Shown in pieces: positions 12,148-23,100 of a stretch of DNA of 64,000 nucleotides. The notes under the pieces are model-generated. The model made no database searches and was not told the origin of the DNA. It saw only the letters and a program-made list of their open reading frames with translations. The stretch's first letter is position 1. Each line of letters opens with the position of its first letter. The DNA comes from Acanthococcus lagerstroemiae (taxonomy: Eukaryota; Arthropoda; Insecta; Hemiptera; Eriococcidae), in NCBI GenBank assembly GCA_031841125.1, contig CM063108.1, positions 52,846,122 to 52,910,121 on the forward strand, written 5' to 3'. The translations under genes were made by a program, and so were the position numbers.

Positions 12148-12950
12148 GAGCATTGAATAAAAGTACTGGTAAAAATGAAAACTTCGAAAGAAAAGAGGTA
12201 TGTGGTGAATAAATATAACATATGAACATCAGTCAAATTAAACAAGTTTTATTTTGAATTAAAAAAAAAAATGGAGCGAAATTATCCGAAAAAATCTTTT
12301 TTCGACTTGAATTCTGGAAGATTTTTTCTATATTTTTCAAAGTAATACATAATATAAATCCATTACGTGTTTCTTCGCTACAAACTGGTTACTAATGCCT
12401 TATTGACCAATCGAATCTGCTTTTCCACTGATTGGGTATGATATGGGAGGGGAAACGGGGAAAACACACAGACAGGTTGGACGTATTCCTAAAGCAAAAA
12501 TACTTGAATTCTTTTGTTTAGCCGTTGAACTGATGCAAAACTACTACGTAGTATAGTTAGCTGCACAATTGAGTTTATAAATACCTACAGCATCAAAAGT
12601 AACTTTTTTAAGGTCTAGCATAGTAAACAGGATGCATCCTATGAAATTCACTATCATTCGTAAGAAAGCGAGAGATAATGATAAGGCACATAATAATTCC
12701 ATTAAAGGGAGCTAGCGAATATTATATTACAATTTTTTGCATGACCTATGAATATGAGAGAAAGATTTTTTTTCAAATATTTTTCCCTAACATTGGGTCT
12801 AATTTTGTACTATTCGGTCCGAAAATGAACCTTTATCAATATTTTGTTCCCCGGAAACGATTTAAAAAAGTCAACAATTTTCATGTTTTGCCGACTGATG
12901 ATCCAAAATTCAGATTAAATGACTAAATTTACCAAAAAATATTGCCACCG
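12148..12950. other. Intergenic, no recognised feature
   Basis: AT-rich sequence with no recognisable protein, RNA gene or repeat boundary. Confidence 0.4.
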
Positions 12951-12989
12951 AAGATTGGTGCGGAGATGTCACCACCCCATCGCTACGTT

Positions 12990-14690
12990 CCTGAATACCA
13001 AGTCTTGAACAAGTCAATAAGAATCTTGAACGGGTCTTGAAGAGCCTAAAAGAATCCTGAGTCTTGAACGCATATGGAAGAATCCTAAAACTTTTAGAAA
13101 GTGAACAAGTCTGGAAGAGTCATGAATAGTCTTAACATGTCTTGGGCGGTCTTGACGGATCTCAGAAAAGTGTTGTAAAGTCTTGAATGGCATACACCTG
13201 TCTGTCTAAATATGGAAGATTTTTTACTATTCTTGACCCAGTATTGAAGATTCGTAGAAAGTCTTAAATAAATCTAACCCCATAAATGATTTCTAAAGAA
13301 AAACCTTGAAATATCTTAAACAAGTCTGGGAGAGTCTAAAAAGCCTTACCGGATTGACAATGAGGCTCATTGTGAGTGCATTTGTGAACATCACTCAGTA
13401 ATCACACTAATGCTGAGTGATCATTTCGCACACACGGATTTTAAAATTGTGAGATGTTGAACACTCATAAAAAAATGTGAGTGGCCAAAAGTCTCAAAAC
13501 GGTAGTGCTTTGTGATATGGTTTTTGAGTGCTCTCCAAATTGTCAATCGGGTGTAGTTCCTTTTAGAATTTTATAACAGTCTTAAATAGATGAGAGTTCC
13601 AAACGTCTTGATAATGTCTCGAGAAACCAAAATCAAACTTGGAAGGGTCATAGAGAGTCGCAAACGAGCTTTGAATAGTTTCAGCAACTATAGAATAGGC
13701 TTGAAAAAACTTTGAAAAAAAAGAAAAGAAAAAAAGTCATTAACTATTTTATTGTTTTGCCGACTGATGGTCCACGATACTAACTAAGTGGTCGAATCTG
13801 TACGCTAAGTCTTAAACAAGTCAGTAAGAATTCTGAACGAGTCTTGGAGGGTTTGAAAAAGTCCTAGAAAATCTTAAACGAATGTGAAAGAATCCTAAAC
13901 AGTTTCAGAATATAAACGAGTCTCTAGATTTTTGGTGACTCTTAACAGACACTAAGTTGGACGTTATCTTAAACAAACTTCAAAGAGTCTTGGAAAGTCT
14001 TGATTGAGTTAAGAAGCATGAATTTCTTCAACTTACTCGTACTTGGTTCCCAACTGAATGACAGTTTCCGAAACCTTTTCAACATTCATCATAATGCCAT
14101 TCAGTTTATCTGGCAGAGAAGGAGAGACGATTCTTAAGACTATAACTAAGACTTTTAAACTTGTTTACGACTCGTTTAGACTGTTCAAATTTCGAGTCCG
14201 ATTTGATTGAGGCTTTTCAAGACGTAATAAAGATTTTTAGAAGTTTCCATGTATGCTTTGGAAGAACTAAGTAGCTGGGCCTCTTCCGGACTCTTGTGAG
14301 ACTTCGTGAAGCTCTTCTTCAAGACTTATTTATGACTTTCTATAACTCTTGAATTTCACTAGAGCTCTTCAACACTTGATCAGATCATCAATACTTTTTA
14401 AGCTTCTTCCATACTACATCAACGCGCCTCAAGATTCGTTTCAGATGCTATGAGGCTCTTCCAATTTCCCTAATACTTCTTTAAGTTGGTTTACAACCCT
14501 TCCTGGCTTACTTAAAGCTCTTTAAGACCCCTTCAGACTCGATCAAGATAGTCGAATGCCATCTCGAATGAAAATTGAAAAATCTTAACTAGCAGTCCTG
14601 AAGAAATATGGGAGAGTGCCTTGGAGTCTTGAACGGGTTTGCTGGAAACTTGGAGACTTGGAGACTTTCTAAACGCGTCTTGACTAGAAT
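12990..14690. repeat. Degenerate AGTCTTGAA-type array with strand switch
   Basis: From about 12990 to 14030 the plus strand is dense in variants of AGTCTTGAA, AAGAGTCTTG and AACAAGTC, spaced roughly 10-25 bases. From about 14130 to 14560 the same motif occurs as its complement (AAGACTTTT, GACTCGTT, CTCTTCAA), and near 14580-14690 it returns to the first orientation. The decay is too great to define a unit. Similar motifs recur at 60560-61020, 61560-61700 and 63690-63970. Likely an old expanded simple repeat that has been partly inverted. Confidence 0.6.
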
Positions 14691-14699
14691 CCTCCGCCT

Positions 14700-16950
14700 C
14701 AGTCCTTTACTCTATGCAAGGGTGCAGTAAGCATTTGATTTCGTGCAAGAAATTCTCAAGATTGGTCTAAAGAAGCTGATCCCTGCAAGTGTTTGAACTG
14801 GTGAACTTTACAGCTTCACAGCTTCACGAAAAATTCCTTACTAGGTATACCTAATATGGTTTTTATCTCGAATACCGGCCCGCGATCGATTTGATCCAAA
14901 ATACTTCGCTTCGAGTTCAGTAACCTTAAAAATTTATGAACGGAATACCATACTACCTCGTAAAAATTTCTAATATTCGAAAACGTAGATGAGGAAGCGG
15001 GTCCTGGGGGTCTAGACCCTCCCTCTAGCAAAGAAAATCAACCATTGATGTCTATAAGAATAGAAATTTAGGAAATGAGGGGAGAGGGTGTAAAGGGTCT
15101 GGCAGGACAGAGAAAAGAAAGTTTTTAGAATTCCCCCCCCCCTGTAACGGAGCTATCTATATACTCTTACTAATATTCGATCAAGACCCTTTGGAGCTGG
15201 AAAGGAGGAAGGGTGTAAAACCTGCCCTAGAAATCGAATTCAACGACCTCGAAAACTTACAAATCAACCTCTACTTTGAATTTGTGTTTCTCTCTTCTTC
15301 CTCCTCTTGACAAGCCATTCTGGAATAAACCGCATCGCTAGACTAAACTATCTGATACTTTATCATCATCAAATGACCTATACAAGATAAAATTTTCAAC
15401 GCCGTAAAGAGCCAAGAAATAATTTTCTGTCTGACAAGGTCAAAACTTTTTGCATTTCCCTTAAGAAGGAAAGATGCCGTATGGCACGTGTTCCATTTAC
15501 TCAAATTAACCTAAAATCTAGGCATTTTATAAGTGTTTTTAAAAAAATTGAAGTAAATATAGAAAGTGTTTCCGAAGAAAATTTCTGGAAAATCCACCGG
15601 AAGGGCCCTTCATAAGCACCCTCCCCATTTTCTATTTTTTTTTTACTTTGAACATAGATGATTCCGATCGATATGTAAACGTGGTAAAGTTGATTTCTTT
15701 TTAGCGAAAAATTTCCCTCCTATGGAAAGGGGGCTACCACTAACACGCTTTCGATTTTATGTGGGAAGAATGTATTGGAAAAACTGCATCGAAGTATGAG
15801 TTGTTTGGGTCGCCGGTATCGAATATCTCATCAGATTTTAGATCCGGCCCCGATTTGAGATCCAGTATCCAAACGGTGAACTTGAAACGGGCATTCTCGA
15901 AGTAATTTTGAAACACGAACAAAGTACCGAAAAAAAAAAGAATATTCAAGCGCCTTATTTCGAATTTATCACATCAGCTCTTGAGCCAGCCCCAATTCGA
16001 GCCTCGAAATCCGAACGTCAAACTCGGAATAGCCAACTCTGACTCGGGGCTTATTCTAAGTTGTTTCTTTTTTCAGAATGCCCGATCAAAAAATTGCCTG
16101 TTTTATCATAATTTTTCTTTGCTTTTCTCCCCCCCCCCCCCGAAAAAATACTATCTAATTTCAAGTATGTGATATTCTTGACTCGAAACTGTTTAAACGT
16201 ATGTATGTACTATTGTTGTTTGAAACTTCCCAAATTTTTTTGGAGGTGCCAAACAAATTTTCAGTACTGCCCGTTAGAATAGGCGTTGCTTTGACTGGCA
16301 TTTGAAAATCGAATCGGGTATCGAAACGAGGGGTTTTCGGGTTGGTAATTTATTTTCGAAGCGGCTTTGATTGGAGCTAAAATTGAAATTTCACACTTGA
16401 GAGTGAGCTATGACTTGATTTAAAAACTCGAAGTCTGCAACTAAGGGGTTGTGATGTCGTGAAATGTAAACATCCTACCAGATTTTACGTTGACGGGATG
16501 CGGTCTATAAATATCCGAATTCGACCCTTGGGCTTCGAACTATTTATCTTGACAGAACAAATTTTCAACGTCGTCAGAGGTCGAGAAGAAAAGATTCTCC
16601 TGCTGACCGTATCAAAATTCTATACTTCCGTTGAGAAGAAGGGGAGGAAGAGTATGTGGCATTTTCCTTATCCGATGAACGTGAAACTTTCCAGACATAT
16701 GCTTTTTAGCCTGGTAGAGTCGAAGCTATTTCGTGTCCGATTCGATGTAACGGCTTCAAGTTCAAGAGCCCCTTTGAATCATTTTCAGACGTGGACATAT
16801 TGGCTGCCGGTCCGAAATCTGATGGTTAGTTTCGAATGTCAGCCCTTTCGGTCCGTCTCTTTCATCTTCTAATCCAAATCTCTAGGGACATCAGCAGCTC
16901 GGGAAGAACGCTGTGCCGATTTCAGGGAATTTCACTCCGCCATCTCGGCT
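14700..16950. repeat. Decayed dispersed repeat, two partial copies
   Basis: The phrase around ATTTTCAACGCCGTAAAGAG (about 15390) through the TATGGCACGT region (about 15485) resembles 16555-16670, where ATTTTCAACGTCGTCAGAGG leads to ATGTGGCATTTT. A neighbouring portion, 15235-15335 (GAATTCAACGACCTCGAAAAC), resembles 58595-58690 (GAATTCATCAACCTCGAAAAC). Copies are diverged and lack clear ends. The 137-codon open frame at 16459-16872 overlaps the repeat and has no recognisable domain, so I do not call it a gene. Confidence 0.5.
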
Positions 16951-16964
16951 GACCTGTCTGTAAT

Positions 16965-17018
16965 TATAAATAAATTCTTGGCGATGTGTTATTTTGGATG
17001 ACTCAAGTCAGTGTCAGT
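16965..17018 (+). promoter_or_regulatory. Probable core promoter of the LRRC20-like gene
   Basis: TATAAATA lies at 16965-16972. About 43-50 bases downstream are two overlapping initiator-like sites, TCAGTG (17008) and TCAGTT (17014), matching the arthropod TCAGT initiator. The start codon follows at 17102, leaving a 5' leader of about 90 bases. TATA to initiator spacing is longer than the usual 30, so one of the two elements may be fortuitous. The region from here to the splice donor is CpG-richer than its flanks, as expected of a gene start. Confidence 0.45.
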
Positions 17019-17101
17019 TCGTGCTAATTCGCGGCGTGGAGCTCGAGTGATCGTGTGCTACAGGTCTGTGTTTCTCTCTCGGTCTCTCTTTCGATCGTGA
17101 C

Positions 17102-17165
17102 ATGGCCCACGCGGTCACCCGGGTGGTACATCGATGTGAAAACGCGACCGAATCCGAATACTTAG
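17102..17165 (+). CDS. LRRC20: LRRC20-like gene, coding exon 1
   Basis: Twenty-one codons plus the first base of an Asp codon. The ATG at 17102 is followed by MAHAVTRVVHRCE..., matching the amphipathic N-terminal helix of the family. The donor is TTAG|GTAAGA, near consensus. It is only 64 bp and is found because the phase (1) and the missing N-terminus of exon 2 predicted it. Confidence 0.88.
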
Positions 17166-20100
17166 GTAAGAAAACGTATACACGAGATATGACATCTGAC
17201 ATGTAACCCGGAGTACAACGGAAGCGGATACTCGTTGGTACATTCGAGAACATTCGAGAATATTGCTTCAAGAGGCTTATTCTACAAATATGTATATTTA
17301 TAAAAAATTTAGACACCACTAGTCGATACTGTCAACCGGAATAGCGTTCTTTATATGAATAATGCTTTTACTTCTTTTTTTTTTCGCATTGTAAACTTGC
17401 ACAGTCGTGCACTCGTTGCTTACCTTGCCGGCGAAAGGGTTACGCTAACATGTTACCGTATAGAATGCATAAAAAGTATGATGGCTTTTTGAAGTGATAT
17501 CGGTCAGAGAAGATATGCAATCTCGTTGCAAGATAACTAAGTCAAAGCCCGACTCTGGAGAACGTATAAGAATTGAGATTATGGCGTTTGTTCGGTGGAA
17601 CAAAAAATCCGTCTGCGCCAGAAACTAAACGATTTCCATCAAATAACGCCACTGCAGGCTTCATCACTTTCAACAGACTGGGTGATAGTCCACCGACATG
17701 TCGGTACATTCACTGGATTCAACTGTTTGACAATAAAATTGAAACTCCGTGGAGTTTATTTCCACCCCACAATATATGAGCATGCTTTTTTAGAAGTGCC
17801 TGTTGCGAATCCATTTTTTGCGTTTTTGTGATAACGATAGTTTCTGATAGTACTTTTCACGAGGAATACGATCGTAACACTGGTTTCTCCCGCCGGCACG
17901 TAGCCAGCCATCTGCGGTAGGGGGTGCTGACTGCTTACCAGGGGGGCTTGAGGATACCCATAGTATATAATGTGAATATTTCTACAAAGCAGTGGTGTAG
18001 CCAGGGGGCGAAGGGGGAGAATGCCCTCGAAGGCACCTGAAATTGAATGTAAAATATACAAAATAAGCAATTTTCGCCTTTAAAAAACTTTTTTTTTTCG
18101 AAAAATGTTCGCACGATCAGTAATTTTACCTTCATTTTTATAAAATAGTCTTCTAATATCGGCAATTTTTAAAAAATACCCAAATTTTCGATTTTTCTCT
18201 CTTAAAAATCTTACCTTGTCCCCCCCCCCGGGGAGGGGGAATCCATCTATGCCACTGACTGAATTTGGTATAATCAAAACTAGTGATTCAACTTACCGAC
18301 AACGCATTGAAACGCGTGAAAAAGATTAACATTAAATTTTCGAAATTTTGGAAGTAAAAAAATTCTATTTCTGTGGACTTATCATGTTATCATTCTCAAA
18401 CAGCGATTGGGACGCGTCAGCAAAGTGGCTGACATCTGGTGGACAAATGCAGAAGCTACCGAAACGTGACAGAAACGGGATGAAATACATAGCGGATAGC
18501 ACGCCATCTACTTTACAAATGCTGGCGAAAGTGGAAATACACAAAACGAAATGAAATACACTAGCGCTCCATCGCCGTGACGCGACCGAATTCAGGCATT
18601 TAACCATCAATATTTAATGTGAACTGGATCGCGAGCCTATCACTGCGTGTTTGTGAATTGTAATGTGACACAAGAAAAAGGCCTGTGTGTCTAAAGTCTA
18701 AAACTGCTGGTTGGACACTCGGGCCCTTTTATTGTGACACGTCACATATAAAGAATGTCAAACACACGATTTGTCTATCTTTCAAACAGAGATGCGGAAG
18801 CCAAACGATACAGCTTCCGTTTCCGGCTTCTAGCCCCCAAATCGCATCTAGCTTCTCGCTTCCATGCAGCCTCAGTATATGAGCTTCTAACTTCCAAATT
18901 TTATTACGACTTCTGGCTTCTAGCTGCCAGCATCTTTTACCTATTTTCACCCAATGTTCCTGGTTCTTTTTAGAAAATGAGGGAAAATAAAGTGAAGTGA
19001 AGTGGAGCAGAAGAGGTATATTCGTTTTCTTTTTTGGGCTTTCGAATTCGAGGAAAAAAATCTTTAAGAAGAATATTGTAAAAAGTCAACTGGAAGCTAC
19101 AAATGCTTCCAGCTTCCAGTTTCTAACTCTTCCAGCTTCCAACCTCTGGATTCTCAAAATTGTCCTAAAATTGCAAAAACTTTCGGCTTCTGACTTCCAG
19201 CTACTGGCTTCTTCGCATCCGTGTTTTTAAAGCAAAATCAGTGTTGCCAAGTTTATAAACATTAAAATATAGTGGAAAGAGAAGTTTTGAACAAAACTAG
19301 CGAAAAAAATATAAGAAAATCGCTATTTTTATTCACTAAATTTAGCCAGGGGGCTCCAGTAAGCGCTAAGGGGTGCTCAGCACCCCTGGCACCCCGTGGC
19401 TGCGGGCCTGTTCTCCCGATCTTCGCTCTTTCTATTCGAAGAAAGCTTTTCAATATGAATCCATGTGCAAGAATAAGTCCCCATAGTCTGACACTCGCGT
19501 TTTCAGCGGCAACTTGGTTTTCCCTCTCCTGAAAAATCATAAATCTGGACTTATAACAATAAAGGGCCATGTTTCTATCGCTTTAGAGATTTGTTGAGAG
19601 GGGGTCATAAATTTTTTAGAACTGAGGAACAAGCTGGCCATGCTTGTCAACTGACAAAGATGTTTGGAATGTTGAACCCCCTTCGGGATGTTCTTATATC
19701 CACTTGAAGTGAAAGTTTTCGAAGTACCCTTGTGTGAAAAAGGGATAAAAGTGTTTCTGCTTCCTTAAAAGTATACGCCATGGTAAGCCCCTGCACTTAT
19801 TTTTCGTATTTTGTGGCCAAACCTTCGTTTTGCTTTTTAATTCCAAACTAGATCCACTATTAAGTTTTGTTGAAATTCAGTGGCGTATCGGCCGGAGAGG
19901 GGGCGGACGTACCCTCCCCCCACTCAATTTTTGACTTTTTCTCCCTTGAAAATCTTATTTTGCCCTCCTTTTGGGAAAATCCTAACTACGCCAATGTTGA
20001 AACTAATACTAAGAGAAATCAGGGCATTACCAAAACCCACGTGTTCATCTCGCTTTTCCACTGATATGAGAAAACTTCCTTGATGGTAGAGGGGAGGGGT

Positions 20101-23100
20101 GTACGGTAACTGAGCCGGTACATGAAAACGAATTCACCGAAGTCGAATATCTCGCAATTAATCCATTTCCGAGTATTCGCCGGTGCTCGTCAAACTCACC
20201 GTCATAAACCACGAGGCTAGTGATACGGGTATTCGACAGGAAGACAGCGCAGTTCACCTAGGCCGATTCCCGGCACGAAAAGAAGAGGGCTAACACAGCC
20301 CTAGGAGGCTCCCCGATATCCCTAAGGTAATGCTCGAAGGGACGGTTCCAGGGCTCGCGTGAGAGCACATGAAAAGAGAGAACTACTTACCGTTGTCAAA
20401 AGTTGACGGGGTCTGGTTGGCCGAGTGGATAGCGCGCTGGTCTCAGAATCCGGAGGTCCCGGGTTCGAGCCCACGTGACAACTCGCTACATTTCGACCTA
20501 GGTCGGTTTTTCGGCAAGAAGAGAAGAGAGCTAAGACAGCCCTAAGTCTCCCCGACGTCTCTGAGGTAATGCTCGAAAGGGCGGATTCCAGGCTTCGGCT
20601 GAGAGCAAAATTAGAAAAAAAAAGAATGGTAAGTTTTTTGTTGGGGGAAGGGGGTGGACAAACAAAATACCGGCTAATTCGTAATTTCAATTGAAATTTA
20701 GTCCTCACTTTTCTCCTTCCTGCGTCATCACACGTACCATGACGAGGAGGTGAGGGGTGAGTGAAGAGGAAGTGCGTCCGGCTGTGGGAAACCTGAAATT
20801 TCCAGGCTAGTGCTAGGAGCGCGAACCTCGGTCAGTAGGGGACCCCATGGTGCACCCTTGCAGGGCGCACGCACCAGAAGCAGAATGGCAAAATGGAGCT
20901 CGTGCCGGCCACAAATCATCCCTCCTGCCATTGATGCGATACTCGAAATGGGAATTTCCGGGGCCGGGGATGTGATATCTCAGGGGCCACTTTGGCATGC
21001 GTGCATCGCCATTAGTCCTTACTTTTCTAAGTTGCCGACTGACAACTAGAATTTACTTCTCAAACAGTAGGTTGGCCAGACATATTCTTTTCAAGAGTAT
21101 TGTACTCTTTTAAAACAGTGAATAGAGAGTACTCTTTCTTTGCTCCGAAACTTTAATTTATATTCTTTTGATCGCGTCATAGAGAAACGATATAACTAAA
21201 GACACATTTCTCTCGATTGTTGAGAATATTTTGAAAATTTGACCGATTGAAGAAAAAAGTACCTGTAATCAGGCATCGTAAACCGGGGTGACTTTGCCGA
21301 AAATTTTGTGGTTTTCGAACTTTGAACAGCTGTAGCGCGTGATCTATTGGAAATATAGGAAATATAAAAGTTGTTCCGGATTGCTTGAAGCTTCAGGAAT
21401 AAGATCAGCTAGGGGAAACAAAATTTTCCTCTCCCTCTCCCTCCCAGACAGGGCTAAAAACCGTAATGTACATATCACGAATTGGCGACATTGATGTAAC
21501 TGTAAATGCCTCAGTTGTGGAGTTGTCTGTAAGAAGGGCCTCCACTCAATGTATTTCTCATTATACTCCATATCTGCGACCCTGCGCGGACCCTCTTCAT
21601 TTTGGTATGCTCTTCTCTTTCTGAAAAAATCAAACAACACTGAAGTTGTGACCCCCCCCCTCCTTCCGTTAATACAGACCTGTACTGGATGTTTCGCATT
21701 TATTTTTGTATCTATTAGTCTTCATATTACTTATGATATTTTTTGCTGTTTCAGATTTATCCGAATGCCAGTTGATGCAAGTGCCAGACGCAGTTTACCA
21801 CCTGATGAGACACACTGAGTTGAAACGATGCAACTTATCTGGCAACTCGATTACCAAAATTCCGCCCAAGTTTGCGGTGAATTTTTCGCTAATTTCAGGT
21901 GCGGTAAATGTTGCTATACTTTTGTTAGTATAGTGTAGATTCATTTTGTCGGTTTCTAATTATTTACTTCGAAATTTCCTTGAAACTTCCACCGTACGGA
22001 GTGCAGATAATCGGAATAATCTACCGTCGCCAGGCTCTAGCTCTCCAACTTCCTCGCGAACCGCATATACTTCACTCGTATTCGCGAGATGGAAGTTATT
22101 TTCTGGCGAATTTAATTCGTCTCTACTGCCTTATTCCTGTATTCTTTCACTTGAAGACAACTTTTATTCGAACTGTACAAATTATTTCATCGCCTGCTCA
22201 CAAAAAACTCTGAAGGTCAAATCTAGTTAGCTCTTAAACTAGCTTAAAACGTCATGAAGCAAATAAGAGCACCCCTCCTCTCCGATCTGACTGGTTATTT
22301 CTCCTAAAATATTGTATTTTCTAAATGTAGGCGCAAAAATCCGGAAAGGTTTTTCTTTTGATTATTTACTGAAATTTGGAGGTTGACATTGTCATCTTGC
22401 CTGCTCAGATCTCGATTTGCTCCCTGAAAAAGTAGACACGCTACAGAGCTGGACTGTAATCCTTGCGTGCTGAAAGTTGAAAGTAAAGGGGACAAAGTGC
22501 AAATTTTGTTTTATACTTCATGATCAGTTCAGCCTTACAGTGCCAGGATTGTTTAAAATCTGAAGTTTTCAGTTTTCAAAATAAATCAAACTTCTAGAAT
22601 CTCTCAGCTCCGTGGTATGGTGGCGTGTAAGAACTCCCTGAAGCGAGGTTCACGTTAGGGATGTCTCATTTTACATAAATTGCTTTTCTAACCATCTAAA
22701 CGATGAACTGTTTGTAAGCCCGGTTACTCAATTTCGCAGGTTTTACCCTAAACCAAGACGAGGAGGTGAGGAGGGAAAGAAAGAAGCGCATTCGTCTGCG
22801 GTGCACTCGAATTCCAGGTTAATGCTGGGTGAGCGTTGCCTCGGTCAACAGGGTGTCCCATAGTGGCGCGAATCCAGCCCCGTATAGAGAGTAAAAGAGG
22901 GCCTGGGGGGAATTTCCACGGGCCCCCTCTCCTTCCAGTTCATTTTGTTTTTTTTGTCAGATAGGAAAAAATTATGAGCTACGCGGGATAAGCGGTTTCT
23001 TTCATGGTGTAAGGAGGTGATTGCTGGTTTGATGTACAGTATGATGTAGCCGTAAGCGTTGAAATTCAGGCCTTTTAAAAATATCGGGCCTCCCTGAAAG

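Noticed and set aside
16459..16872. 137-codon plus-strand open frame
   Set aside because: It coincides with a decayed dispersed repeat also found at 15.4 kb; no domain.
17990..18257. 8-bp target duplication around the CAGTGG element
   Set aside because: CTACAAAG and ACTGAATT do not match; the element is kept but without a duplication claim.
20418..20472. tRNA gene suggested by intact box A and box B
   Set aside because: The flanking arms do not form a proper acceptor stem, and a shared non-tRNA body and A-rich tail follow here and in the minus-strand copy at 38252-38472, so it is a SINE head.
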